From Verrucomicrobia bacterium UBA1629 (GTDB lineage Bacteria; Verrucomicrobiota; Kiritimatiellia; RFP12; UBA1067), in assembly GCA_002321305.1 (NCBI GenBank), contig DCMF01000006.1, positions 1 through 28,744 of the forward strand: DNA of 28,744 bases, written 5' to 3'. Of the stretch, positions 1-7,831 are shown one piece after another (positions within the stretch are counted from its first letter, which is position 1; each line of letters starts with the position of its first letter). Position numbers and translations under genes: made by a program. The notes under the pieces are model-generated. The model did not search any database. It was given only the letters and a program-made list of their open reading frames with translations, and was not told where the DNA came from.

Positions 1-1
1 G

Positions 2-886
2 GTCCACCGCAACGAGCATCCGCTTTTCAAGACGCCGCCGGAGAAGGCAACGCGGCGCAGGCTCGTGCTGGCGGACGAGTCGCGCGCCCAGCTCGTCGTC
101 TATGACAGCTGCAACGCGAAGGAGCGCTTCACGGTGCCGGCGGAGAAGCCGATGTGGGATCTGAAAAGGGTTGGGCCTGACCTCTACCGCGTGGTCGTCC
201 GGCGCGGGTTCATGGTGATCGACATCGCCCGGCGCAGGGTCGTGGAGACGTTCCGCCATCCGCGCCTCAACGAGCTGACGGCGGTCTGCGACCTGCCGGA
301 CGGCGGTTTTCTCGCGTGCGTGAGTCCCGGCGGCTACGGCAAGACGAACGACATCGAAGTCGTCGCCTTCTCGTCCGGCCGGAAGATGCGCCGCGCGTGG
401 ACGTTTCCGGGGCTCTTTAACTCGCGGTCGATGGTGCGCCTGCCGGACGGCGAGCTGCTCATCACCTACGAGCACGGCTTCGTGCGGGCGCGGCTCGGCG
501 ACGGGCCGGCGGGCGAGGTCGTGCAGACGTTCCTCCAGCCGTCCGGGCGGAACCTCTTCGAGGTCGTCCCGGACAGGGCCGGCACGGGCTACTGGGCGGG
601 CACAGGCTACGGGGCGGAACTCGTCCACTTCACGGCGGACGGCGCGGCCGACAAGGTCTGGCAGGCCGAACAGGAGCCGGGGCGACGGAACGTCTTCTAT
701 GCCCAGCCGCAGGAACTGGCGAACGGGCACGTCTACGTCTGCAACTGGACGGGGCACGGCTGGGAGGACTCCAAGCGCGGCTGGCAAGTGCTGGAGTTCG
801 ACGGGAACGGCAAGGTCGTCTGGCATCTCGATGACTGGGAGATGTTCGGTTCTCTGAGCGGCATCGACGTGCAGGAGAACCCTTGA
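2..886 (+). CDS. beta-propeller-like protein, 5' end outside the window
   Basis: The frame is open from base 2 and the first codons read like coding sequence, so the gene probably begins upstream; an internal GTG at 65 is the first start codon inside the window. The protein has repeated blades of about 40-50 residues with a 'LPDGxxL' turn (LPDGGFLAC, LPDGELLITY) and Trp/Gly-rich strands, including WTFPGLFNSRSM and NWTGHGWED near the C-terminus. This pattern is typical of beta-propeller proteins of the PQQ, NHL or arylsulfotransferase-like kind. No catalytic residues can be assigned and no substrate is suggested. The gene ends 125 bases before the next start. The fold call is moderate; the function is unknown. 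Confidence 0.6.
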   Translation, partial: VHRNEHPLFKTPPEKATRRRLVLADESRAQLVVYDSCNAKERFTVPAEKPMWDLKRVGPDLYRVVVRRGFMVIDIARRRVVETFRHPRLNELTAVCDLPDGGFLACVSPGGYGKTNDIEVVAFSSGRKMRRAWTFPGLFNSRSMVRLPDGELLITYEHGFVRARLGDGPAGEVVQTFLQPSGRNLFEVVPDRAGTGYWAGTGYGAELVHFTADGAADKVWQAEQEPGRRNVFYAQPQELANGHVYVCNWTGHGWEDSKRGWQVLEFDGNGKVVWHLDDWEMFGSLSGIDVQENP

Positions 887-994
887 GTGCGGCGTCTCTG
901 GCGACGATGAGGCGATTGCTCCTCTTGCGTGGGCGGTGGCCGTGAACGGGGGTGTTCGCCGGACTTGACGCAGACGGAGTTTGGAACGGAAATT

Positions 995-1003
995 TGGTAT
1001 AAT
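995..1003 (+). promoter_or_regulatory. extended -10 promoter TGGTATAAT
   Basis: A perfect TATAAT (998-1003) is preceded by TGG, the extended -10 form. No good -35 box lies 16-18 bases upstream; TTGACG at 965-970 is too far away. The ATG at 1011 falls 8 bases after the -10 box, so a transcript started here would have essentially no leader. Confidence 0.6.
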
Positions 1004-1010
1004 GTGCGGC

Positions 1011-1782
1011 ATGAAGCGGACGATACCCTATGGCGTGATGAACTGGGAAGAGGTCGTGCGCGAGTGCTACCTCGTGGACAACACAGCCTACATCCGTGCG
1101 CTGGAGGACGTGAAGACGCCCGTCTTCCTGCGCCCGAAGCGCTTCGGCAAGTCGCTCTGGTGCTCGATGCTCGGTGGGGCGGACGTACTTCACGGGCGTC
1201 CTCCCGATCACGCTCGACGACCTCTCCATCGGCTTCAACGTCGGCACGGTCGTGAACCTCGACGAGGATAAGCTCGGCATCGTCGGCTTCACCGAGGCGC
1301 AGGTCGCGAAGTACGTCGCGGAGATATTCGCCGACAACGGCTTCGACCCGTCCCTGATGCCGACCGTCCTCGCCGACCTCAGGGCGTTCTACGACGGCTA
1401 CCGCTTCCTGCCGGGCGCGGAGCCGCTCTACAACGCGACGATCTGCAACTGGTACCTCTTCAACCTCGTCTCGAACAAGGGCGCGCAGCCGGACCTCGTG
1501 ATCGACGCGAACGTGCGCACGGACGTCGGGTGGATCCGTCGGCTCGCGGGCGGCGGGGCGAACGCGCTCGCCCGCGTGCGCGCCTACGTCGAGCGCGGCG
1601 AGGGCGAGGCTGCTTCCCGCAGCGGCCTCGCCGCGAAGTTCGGCCGCATAAAGTTTGATTTCGAGGCGGCATTCCCTTACTATCTCTATTACCTCGGATA
1701 TCTGACGTTTAAAGATCCGTTCACCCTTGCGATCCCGAACCTTGCCGTTCGCCAATTGTTGGCTGAAGTCATTCAGAGCTGA
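1011..1782 (+). pseudogene. AAA-ATPase-like/PD-(D/E)XK nuclease family gene, internally deleted
   Basis: The first part (1011 to about 1170) encodes the typical start of AAA-ATPase-like (PF09820-type) proteins: MKRTIPYGVMNWEEVV, a YLVDNTAYI segment and the P-loop-like region LRPKRFGKSLWCSML. The frame then shifts by +1, and from about 1177 the middle of the same family follows: RTYFTGVLPITLDDLS, FYDGYRF, YNATICNWYL, DANVRTD and YLYYLGYLTF. In intact relatives about 190 residues lie between the P-loop and the TGVLPITLDDL motif, so this junction looks like a deletion that also broke the frame. The reading frame stops at 1782, before the C-terminal nuclease domain these proteins normally carry. 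The gene is therefore broken in the middle and truncated at the end. Confidence 0.8.
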
Positions 1783-1916
1783 TGGCGGTCGACCGTATCA
1801 AAGATCCTCTCTACCGCGACTCGCTGCCGCGCCGACCCGGCTGGAAACACCCCGTCGAGACGTATGTCGTCGAGGTCTGCGGCAACCGGGGCTACAACTG
1901 GTTCACTGTCATCTGA
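1782..1916 (+). CDS. small ORF of 44 residues, unknown
   Basis: An ATG at 1782 overlaps the stop codon of the preceding broken ATPase reading frame and opens a 44-codon frame starting MAVDRIKDPLYRDSLP and ending NRGYNWFTVI. The mix of hydrophobic and polar residues is plausible for protein. No ribosome binding site is obvious and I recognise no family. It may be the C-terminal remnant of another gene brought in when the ATPase gene was truncated, or a chance frame. Confidence 0.25.
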   Translation: MAVDRIKDPLYRDSLPRRPGWKHPVETYVVEVCGNRGYNWFTVI

Positions 1917-2023
1917 CCGACTGCGCATCGAAGGTGGCATCTGCAGTCGCAGTTGGCCCCTGAGAAGCGGCGTCAGCCACCCCCTTGACCGCAACTGCGA
2001 TTTTCAGGATAATTCGTCCCCTC

Positions 2024-3007
2024 ATGAAAATGCTGATGGTTGCGACAATGATGACTTCTTGGACGGTCGGTGCGGCGACGGCGGCGAAGACCGATGTCTA
2101 CGCACGGGAGACGGACGCCTTTCTCGCGGCGCGGGACGGGCGTGTGCAGGCTGCGCAGATCGCGGCCATCCGCCGGGCGACGGCGGGCGAGACGGACGAC
2201 CTCACGGCCGTCCGCACGGCGCGGAACACGTGGGCGCCTCTGCCGGACGGCGTGGAGGCCGAAATGCTGTCGCCGACGAGGCGGCTCTACCGTCCGAAGG
2301 GCGGACGCGACTTGCCGCTTCTCATCTATCTGCACGGCGGCGGCTGGGTGATCGGCAGCCTCGCGAGCTGTTCGGCGTTCTGCGGCGCGGTCGCGGCGCA
2401 GGGCTGCGCCGTCCTCGCGCTCGACTACCCGCTTGCGCCGGAGCATCCGTTCCCGGCCGCGCTCAACGACGTCTGCGCGGCCTTCCGCGCGGTCGTGTCC
2501 GATCCGGCGCGCCTTGGCGCGGCTCCGGCGCGCGTGTCGATCGGCGGCGACTCCTCGGGCGGCAACCTTGCGCTCGCGGCGGCGCTCGTCCTGCAGAAGG
2601 AGAACCTGAAGCCGCGCTCCCTCGTCCTCTATTACCCCGTCACCGAGGCGCGGGCGGACGGTTCGGCGTCATGGCGGACATTCGCGACGGGATGCGGCAT
2701 GGATGCGGCGTTCATGGACGTGTGCCTTGTGGCCTACCTGAACGGGCACGATCCGATGGATTCGCTCGTCTCGCCCGCCTTTGCCTCGGACGAGCAGCTG
2801 CGCCGCCTCCCGCCCGTCCACATCCTCGGCGCGGATCGCGACGTGCTACGCGACCAAGGAGTGCGCTTCGCACGGCGGCTCGACGTGCTCGGACAGCCCG
2901 TGCGCGCGGAGGTGCTGCCCGGCAGCACGCACCTCTTCGTCACCGTCAAGGGCCAGCCCGCCGCCTTCGCGCGCGCCGTCGCCTTCGCCGCCGAGGCGAT
3001 GAAGTGA
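2024..3007 (+). CDS. exported alpha/beta hydrolase, HSL-type esterase
   Basis: The 327-residue protein carries the signatures of hormone-sensitive-lipase-like carboxylesterases: the oxyanion-hole motif HGGG at residues 104-107, the nucleophile motif GDSSGG with Ser177, an acid in LGADRD (Asp271) and the catalytic His303 in GSTHLF. All three triad residues are present, so it should be active on short-chain esters or amides; the natural substrate is unknown. The ATG at 2024 is chosen because it gives a hydrophobic signal peptide (MKMLMVATMM to about residue 21), which suggests export; a TTG at 1985 would add 13 residues before it. It is a single gene with a 121-base gap before the next start, and a promoter for the following pair lies in that gap. 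Confidence 0.85.
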   Translation: MKMLMVATMMTSWTVGAATAAKTDVYARETDAFLAARDGRVQAAQIAAIRRATAGETDDLTAVRTARNTWAPLPDGVEAEMLSPTRRLYRPKGGRDLPLLIYLHGGGWVIGSLASCSAFCGAVAAQGCAVLALDYPLAPEHPFPAALNDVCAAFRAVVSDPARLGAAPARVSIGGDSSGGNLALAAALVLQKENLKPRSLVLYYPVTEARADGSASWRTFATGCGMDAAFMDVCLVAYLNGHDPMDSLVSPAFASDEQLRRLPPVHILGADRDVLRDQGVRFARRLDVLGQPVRAEVLPGSTHLFVTVKGQPAAFARAVAFAAEAMK

Positions 3008-3069
3008 TGGCACGACGACAGACTTTGTGCGCATTTTCCCCGTTGCACGTCTTACCGTATTGCCCCCCA

Positions 3070-3098
3070 TTGACTGGCAGCGGCTGAAATGGTACACT
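3070..3098 (+). promoter_or_regulatory. sigma70-type promoter TTGACT-17-TACACT
   Basis: TTGACT (3070-3075) and TACACT (3093-3098) are separated by 17 bases, and TGG directly before the -10 box adds an extended -10 element. It lies 30 bases upstream of the start of the 3129 gene and should drive the winged-helix/nucleotidyltransferase pair. Confidence 0.7.
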
Positions 3099-3128
3099 AT
3101 TCGCAAATCGCGAATGAGAGGAGCGGCT

Positions 3129-3629
3129 ATGCTGAAAGGACAGGATCTTGTTGTGCTCGCGGCGCTGATGGGAGATGATGCCTCGCATGAGCCGTATGCG
3201 GGACTTGGCAGACGCACGTGTCTGAGTGCATCAGAGACACATGCCTCGGTCAAGCGGCTGTTGGCGGCATCTTTGCTGGGCGGCGACCGTCGGGTGCGGA
3301 GGCGAAATGCCATTGAGTTTCTGGTTCATGGGCTTCGCTATGCGTTCCCGCTGCGTCCAGTAGGGGAGATGGCGAAAGGGCTTGCGACGGCTTATGCGGC
3401 ACCTGTGGCAAGCGGGGCTTTTGTCTCGACAGGGTTGAAACCCGTATGGCGGTCGCCAGACGGGGATGTGTTCGGACAGGCATTTGAGCCTCTTTATGCG
3501 ACGGCGCCTCAGGCGGCGGCAAAGGACAGGGGCCTGTATGATCGACTTGCCGTATTGGACATGCTGCGGGGTGGCCGCTTGCGTGAGCGCCAATTTGCGG
3601 AAGCGAAACTTGAGGAGATGTTGACATGA
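3129..3629 (+). CDS. winged-helix DNA-binding protein, possible antitoxin/regulator
   Basis: The 166-residue protein begins MLKGQDLVVLAALM and contains a helix-turn-helix-like segment around residues 25-50 (SASETHASVKRLLAASLL), followed by RRNAIEFLVHGLRYAFP. This matches my memory of a family of MarR-like or generic HTH regulators that sit beside nucleotidyltransferases. The ATG at 3129 is chosen because GAGAGGAG lies just upstream and a promoter ends at 3098; the longer open frame from 3027 would run through that promoter. The stop overlaps the next start as ATGA, so the two genes are translationally coupled. The order (DNA-binding protein first, nucleotidyltransferase second) is that of AbiE-type toxin-antitoxin modules, so an autoregulating antitoxin is the inferred role. 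Confidence 0.65.
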   Translation: MLKGQDLVVLAALMGDDASHEPYAGLGRRTCLSASETHASVKRLLAASLLGGDRRVRRRNAIEFLVHGLRYAFPLRPVGEMAKGLATAYAAPVASGAFVSTGLKPVWRSPDGDVFGQAFEPLYATAPQAAAKDRGLYDRLAVLDMLRGGRLRERQFAEAKLEEMLT

Positions 3630-4333
3630 ATGACATCGCCGCTTCTATTGCCGTCCTGAACAAAAGGCTCAAAGGCACACCGTTTGACTATGCGTTCTTG
3701 GGCGGTTCGGTCTTGTCGCTTCTTGTCGACGATGCGACGGTTGACGCGGTTCGCGTCACGAAGGATGTCGATGTCATTGCGGACGTGCGAACGCGAAAGG
3801 ATTTTCATCTGGAAGAGCGAGAGTTGAAGGCGCGGGGCTTTGAGCATGACATGAGCGAAGACGCGCCAATTTGTCGTTGGCTTGCGGAAGGCATCGTCGT
3901 GGATATCTTGCCCATACGCGAAGAAGTTCTGGGCTGGAAATCTCGTTGGTTTGAAGAGGCGTTGCGATCCGCAGAGACAATGTACATAGAAGGTCAACAG
4001 GTCAAGGTGATCTCGGCTCCCTATTTCATCGCCCTGAAGCTTGAGGCGTTTGAGGATCGAGGGAAAGGCGATTTCATCTTCAGCACGGATTTTGAGGACA
4101 TCATTTGCCTTTTCAACGGACGGCATTCGCTTGTGGACGAGATACTTGCGGAGCCAACGGTTGGACGAGAAATCGCAGAAAAGTTTGCACAGTACGTGCA
4201 AGAGCCGGAACTGGAAGATGCCGTCACGGGATTTGTTCAGACCGAAACGAATCCAGAAGGCCGATTTGAATGGATCATGGAGGCGTTCCGGAGGCTCGCT
4301 CGCGGCAATCCAACGCAAACCGACGAAAGTTGA
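3626..4333 (+). CDS. nucleotidyltransferase, AbiEii-like toxin candidate
   Basis: The 235-residue protein has the features of a minimal polymerase-beta-fold nucleotidyltransferase: GGS at residues 26-28, KDVDV with Asp47 and Asp49, and a third acid Asp93 in GIVVDILP. The later segment LKLEAFEDRGKGDF...DFED is the conserved region seen in AbiEii-type and related NTases. Such enzymes transfer nucleotides to RNA or protein targets; several act as growth-arresting toxins. All three metal-binding Asp residues are present, so it is probably active. It overlaps the upstream winged-helix gene by four bases, consistent with a toxin-antitoxin or abortive-infection pair. The family assignment is good; the toxin role is inferred from gene order. 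Confidence 0.75.
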   Translation: MNDIAASIAVLNKRLKGTPFDYAFLGGSVLSLLVDDATVDAVRVTKDVDVIADVRTRKDFHLEERELKARGFEHDMSEDAPICRWLAEGIVVDILPIREEVLGWKSRWFEEALRSAETMYIEGQQVKVISAPYFIALKLEAFEDRGKGDFIFSTDFEDIICLFNGRHSLVDEILAEPTVGREIAEKFAQYVQEPELEDAVTGFVQTETNPEGRFEWIMEAFRRLARGNPTQTDES

Positions 4334-4380
4334 GAGTTCAGTTCGCTTGCTCGTGCAGTTGCCCACGAACGGACAAAATA

Positions 4381-4389
4381 TGGTATACT
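4381..4389 (+). promoter_or_regulatory. extended -10 promoter TGGTATACT
   Basis: TATACT (4384-4389) with TG one base upstream. No good -35 box is visible. The predicted transcription start is near 4396, at the first hairpin of the structured leader. Confidence 0.55.
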
Positions 4390-4588
4390 ACAGCCGCTTT
4401 TAAAGGAAGAGGCGGGCGAACCGCCGACGCTGGAGAAGGCAAGCCATAGTTCGGGAAGCGTTTTGCGCGTCAAGCTACTTCGTGTGAGCCGACGCAGATT
4501 CCAACCCCCGGACGCCTAAAATCAATTTGCAACTGCAAAGCGATCGTCGGAAGAAATGTAGGAAGTTTCATGACAGACGACACGATGC

Positions 4589-4616
4589 AGGAAACGCGAA
4601 TGCGTTTCCTCTTTTT
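4589..4616 (+). terminator. rho-independent terminator 1 of leader copy 1
   Basis: A 9-bp perfect stem AGGAAACGC/GCGTTTCCT with loop GAAT is followed by CTTTTT. It sits about 200 nt into the leader and 156 bases before the first gene. Confidence 0.8.
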
Positions 4617-4641
4617 GTGTTTCTGTCATAGGCAATCCTAC

Positions 4642-4677
4642 AGCCTCTTCCGAGACACAAGAAGAGGCTTTCTTTTT
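4642..4677 (+). terminator. rho-independent terminator 2 of leader copy 1
   Basis: A 9-bp perfect stem AGCCTCTTC/GAAGAGGCT with a 10-base loop is followed by TTCTTTTT. It is the second terminator-like hairpin upstream of the gene at 4772. Confidence 0.8.
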
Positions 4678-4771
4678 GTGTCGAATCGCCGTGTGGACGC
4701 GACACGGAAAGAAGAATGGCCCGTTCGACCGACTGTGCAACACAAAACAGGGCAATGGAGTAATAAACAGA

Positions 4772-5476
4772 ATGAACAGGTTGATGATGGTTGCTGGCAT
4801 GGCCGCGCTTGCTGCGGCGCTCACAGGTTGCGCGACGAATGGCGCCGCCGACAAGGACAAGGTCGCCGCATGGCAGAAGGAGCGTACCCCCGTTGAGGTG
4901 CTGAAATCGCAGATTGCGGTCAAGGCGGCCGGTGCGGTTGTCGAGGCATTGGACGTCGTGCCGTTCGGGATCTACAAGTCCATTGCCGACAAGGTCGACA
5001 AGGCTGCTGTCATGGAACGCTACCGCCGCATCTACCTGGGCTATGTCGCCGACGTGAAGGCGCTTGAGCAGCAGGGCAAGTCACGCGATGCCGCGCGCAA
5101 GGAAGTCCTTGACCAGGTCAAGGCCCAGCCCAATGGCTCGGAGACGATCTCGAAGCTGAATGAATACCTCAAGATTTCCAAGGAGACGGACTTCGAGGCG
5201 ATCATGGCGTGGATCCAGAAGATCACGGAAGAGCTTCAGGCCGCGAGCCAGAAGTTCGCCGAGCAGATGCCGCAGGCGCTCCAGCAGCTCGTGGCCATCG
5301 CCCAAAAGGAGGGCGGCATGGCCGTTGTGAAGATTCCGAGCCAGGGCAAGGACGACCTCGCGGTCATCGGCACCCAGCTGAAGGATTCCGGCGTTGGCCT
5401 TGCGCTGTATGTCGAGATGGTCAACGCTGACAAGGAAGCCGCCAAGGTGCAGGCCGACTATCCTGTCGAGGGGTAA
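4772..5476 (+). CDS. lipoprotein of unknown function, first gene of envelope operon
   Basis: The 234-residue protein has a lipoprotein signal peptide (MNRLMMVAGMAALAAALTGC) with lipobox LTGC and lipidated Cys20, so it should be anchored in a membrane on the outer side. The mature part is mostly alpha-helical and rich in Lys, Glu and Ala, including EVLDQVKAQPNGSETISKLN and a region around 140-175 with coiled-coil character (KITEELQAASQKFAEQMPQALQQL). No domain is recognised. The ATG at 4772 is chosen over the longer frame from 4676 because it gives the signal peptide and because the longer frame starts inside the terminator hairpin; a GGAG lies upstream at somewhat long spacing. It is the first of five genes, all encoding exported proteins, so a role in an envelope complex is inferred. 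Confidence 0.75.
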   Translation: MNRLMMVAGMAALAAALTGCATNGAADKDKVAAWQKERTPVEVLKSQIAVKAAGAVVEALDVVPFGIYKSIADKVDKAAVMERYRRIYLGYVADVKALEQQGKSRDAARKEVLDQVKAQPNGSETISKLNEYLKISKETDFEAIMAWIQKITEELQAASQKFAEQMPQALQQLVAIAQKEGGMAVVKIPSQGKDDLAVIGTQLKDSGVGLALYVEMVNADKEAAKVQADYPVEG

Positions 5477-5499
5477 TCGGGGCAGGAATAACGTAACAC

Positions 5500-5526
5500 G
5501 GTCCGGCGGCTTGATGCCGCCGGACC
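5500..5526 (+). promoter_or_regulatory. intercistronic hairpin
   Basis: An 11-bp perfect inverted repeat, GGTCCGGCGGC/GCCGCCGGACC with loop TTGAT, lies in the gap between the first two operon genes. No T-run follows, so it is not a classical terminator. It could stabilise the processed mRNA or tune expression of the downstream genes. Confidence 0.5.
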
Positions 5527-5545
5527 GGACATGGGACTGATTGAC

Positions 5546-6565
5546 ATGAAGACTTCTTCGTTTGCACTCTATGGTGCGGCGGTTGCCGTTGCCATCCTGG
5601 GCGGTTGTGCGACCGCACCGACCGCGCGTGGACCGATTCCGGCCAAGTACTACTCAAAGGCCGAGCTTGAGGATATGGACGAGGTGAAGCTTCCGCCGAA
5701 CTACAGCGTGGACAATTTCCGCAAGCTGCAGATGGTCTTGAACGTCAAGATCGAATCCGCCGACGGGAAGACGAGGATCAGCAAGGGCCTTTCCACGCGC
5801 ATGCAGACGGAGATGGCGAAGCTCAAGCGCTTCGAGATATTCTCCCTCCACAATCGCAGCAAGGTAGAGCTGGACGCGATCGGCGATCTCGACGAGGAGG
5901 TGAAGGTCGTCGAGGCCGATCAGGTCAAGGCAAGCGACCTGATGCTGACGGGTTCGATCAAGGTGACGTGCGCGATCAACGAGTTGCACAACGAAAAGGT
6001 GTATGTCTACAGCGCGGATGGCGATTTCAGCTGCGAGAACGCCAAGACGCGCACGGTCTACTTCGCGGAGAAGGCGCGTGGCGTGTGGGATCGCAAGGTC
6101 AAGTACTCGCTGACGGGCCAGGCGCACGGCAACGTCTCCGAAGACCAGGCCATCCAGATCGCCTGTCTTCGCTGTCTTGCGATTGTCGCGAACAAGCTCG
6201 GCAACACGTTCCCGACGGGCGGTCGCGTGACGAACATCACCGGTTCGGGCGACACGATGGTCATGCAGGCCGGCCAGCAGGAGGGCATTGCGCCGAACCA
6301 GCAGGTGTGCGTGTTCCTTTCGGAGGACGGTCTCGACATCCCGGTCGCATTCGCCGAGGCGACACCGAAGAACGACGGCACGTCGCAGTTGCGCGTCTAT
6401 CGCTGGAACACGGACAATTCCGACGCCAAGGCGGTCGTCAAGGAGATTCGCGGTTCGGGGCGCAGCTTCCTGAAGCAGTACAGGGGCGACAAGAAGAACG
6501 GTCTCTACGCGGTCGCCTTTGGCATGGCCGTTCCCGCCGACTGGGAAAAGAACGCCAACAAGTGA
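5546..6565 (+). CDS. lipoprotein with CsgG/FlgT-like features
   Basis: The 339-residue protein starts with a lipoprotein signal (lipobox LGGC, Cys21). The middle has a pattern seen in the CsgG/LpoB/FlgT-type fold: RMQTEMAKLKRFEIF, then LMLTGSIKVTCAIN, then KVKYSLTGQA and an Ala/Cys-rich helix (QAIQIACLRCLAIVANKLGNTFP). The C-terminal part (GRVTNITGSGDTMVMQAGQQEGIAPNQQVCVF, split here only by sense) resembles the small beta domain at the end of FlgT-type proteins. It would sit at the outer membrane facing the periplasm. The ATG at 5546 is preferred to 5531 because it begins the signal peptide directly. It is the second gene of the operon, 69 bases after the first. The fold relation is tentative; the specific role is unknown. 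Confidence 0.65.
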   Translation: MKTSSFALYGAAVAVAILGGCATAPTARGPIPAKYYSKAELEDMDEVKLPPNYSVDNFRKLQMVLNVKIESADGKTRISKGLSTRMQTEMAKLKRFEIFSLHNRSKVELDAIGDLDEEVKVVEADQVKASDLMLTGSIKVTCAINELHNEKVYVYSADGDFSCENAKTRTVYFAEKARGVWDRKVKYSLTGQAHGNVSEDQAIQIACLRCLAIVANKLGNTFPTGGRVTNITGSGDTMVMQAGQQEGIAPNQQVCVFLSEDGLDIPVAFAEATPKNDGTSQLRVYRWNTDNSDAKAVVKEIRGSGRSFLKQYRGDKKNGLYAVAFGMAVPADWEKNANK

Positions 6566-6575
6566 GGGCTGCGGC

Positions 6576-7790
6576 ATGGTCAAGTACATGAGGCGAATGG
6601 CGCTTCTGCTCGCCTGTTCGGCCGGGATGGCGGCATCCGCCGCCATCCCGGAGGCGATCCAGAAGGCGTGGGCGGAAATGAAAGCCGCTGACGTGGAGGC
6701 CCGTGCGGGGTTCACGAAGTCTCTTGGTGTTTATGTCATAGCCAAGGGCCGCGTGGAGATTACCGGCAGCAAGGGCAAGGCGAAGACGATCGCGCGGGCG
6801 AATGCGCTGGAGAATCTCGCCGGATTCTTCGGTACGCAGATCGAGTCCGCCACGGAGACGTCGACCAGCGAAAGCACGGTTGGCGAGGCGAGCGAGATCC
6901 GCGAGTTCTTCGCGAAGACGACCAAGACGCAGGTCAAGCAGCTGCTCAGGGGTGTGCAGGATCTCGCCATGGACGATGACGGAGACACGATGGTCTCGTG
7001 GATCTACCTCACGACGAAGGCGCAGGACAAGACCGAGGAACTCAAGGCGGCCATGGCCGCGATGGGGGACGAAGGGACTGTCAGGGCGGTCGGTGAGGCG
7101 AATTCGCACCAGAACGCCGTCCAGATGGCGCTTCGTGCGGCGGTCGAGCAGGTTGTCGGGACGATGGTCGTGGGCAAGACGAAGATCACGGACAACGAGA
7201 AGGTGAAGAACAGGATATTCTCGGGCGCCGAAGGGTTCGTCGATACTTACCGGGTCACGGAGGAAGTTGAGATTACGGCGGGCTGGCGCATTTCCATCGT
7301 TGCCAAGGTGTCGAAGAAGAAGATCCTCGATTCGTATCGCGTGTACCTGGAGACGCTGGGCGATCCCGTGTTCTATCTCAACTGCACGTCTTCGGATTCC
7401 GATGCCGAGGACAAGCAGATCGCCGCCCGCTTCGGGCAGTTCTTCCGCAAGCTCGGCTTCAGGATCAGCAAGACGCCGGAAGGGGCCGACTACCGCATCA
7501 ACGCCAGCGGCGAGTACCGCCGGGTCAAGAATCCCCTTGATGAGGATCAGACGTTCACGCAGTATTCGATGGTCATCAAGGTCTTGTCCAAGACGGGAGA
7601 GGAGCTTCTGTCGCTGCCGAACAATCCGCGCAAGAGCGCGGTCTGCATCAACAATCCCGAACGCGAGCGCGAACTTTGCGCGGCCAAGGCGTTCAAGCAG
7701 ATGGAAAAGCCGGTCCATGAGGCGATCAACGACATGATCGCCCGCATGATGGCCGACCATACCGACAAACTCATGAACAGCAATGACTAA
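6576..7790 (+). CDS. exported FlgT/LPP20-like protein
   Basis: The 404-residue protein has an N-terminal signal peptide (hydrophobic stretch MALLLACSAGMAASAA) and two repeats of the 'Ala-rich helix after a strand' pattern found in LPP20 and FlgT N-terminal domains. These are ARANALENLAGFFG near residue 70 and HQNAVQMALRAAVEQVVGT near residue 190, the latter followed by GAEGFVDTYRV, closely like the FlgT-type motif. A later region (ADYRINASGEY) resembles a beta-rich domain. No flagellar genes are near, so a flagellar role is unlikely. The start at 6576 follows GAGGG at good spacing and only 10 bases separate it from the preceding stop; a second ATG at 6588 is also possible. It is the third gene of the envelope operon. 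Confidence 0.65.
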   Translation: MVKYMRRMALLLACSAGMAASAAIPEAIQKAWAEMKAADVEARAGFTKSLGVYVIAKGRVEITGSKGKAKTIARANALENLAGFFGTQIESATETSTSESTVGEASEIREFFAKTTKTQVKQLLRGVQDLAMDDDGDTMVSWIYLTTKAQDKTEELKAAMAAMGDEGTVRAVGEANSHQNAVQMALRAAVEQVVGTMVVGKTKITDNEKVKNRIFSGAEGFVDTYRVTEEVEITAGWRISIVAKVSKKKILDSYRVYLETLGDPVFYLNCTSSDSDAEDKQIAARFGQFFRKLGFRISKTPEGADYRINASGEYRRVKNPLDEDQTFTQYSMVIKVLSKTGEELLSLPNNPRKSAVCINNPERERELCAAKAFKQMEKPVHEAINDMIARMMADHTDKLMNSND

Positions 7791-7831
7791 CCACCCGCAA
7801 GGGAAACAAACACAAAAAAGGAAAGCTAACA

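Larger units (their letters stand above)
4396..4677 (+). ncRNA. structured leader RNA, copy 1, with tandem terminators
   Basis: This non-coding stretch precedes the envelope operon. Hairpins in order: GGCGG/CCGCC (4411-4415 with 4421-4425); GCGTC/GACGC (4467-4471 with 4491-4495) enclosing GCT/AGC (4474-4476 with 4487-4489); TTTGC/GCAAA (4526-4530 with 4535-4539); TCGTC/GACGA (4544-4548 with 4576-4580) enclosing GAAA/TTTC; then two terminator hairpins. The same order recurs at 12763-13042, with compensatory changes in two helices and a 30-nt segment (4519-4548) that is identical in both. No other promoter is seen before the gene at 4772, so the operon probably depends on readthrough of this leader. 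I did not recognise it as tmRNA, RNase P RNA, SRP RNA, a T-box or a known riboswitch. Confidence 0.65.

Noticed and set aside
4396..4677. tmRNA, RNase P RNA, SRP RNA, 6S RNA or T-box
   Set aside because: None of the sequence hallmarks of these RNAs that I know are present: no tag frame with CCA end, no GAGGAAAGUC block, no T-box AGGGUGGNACCGCG, and no single long rod as in 6S RNA.
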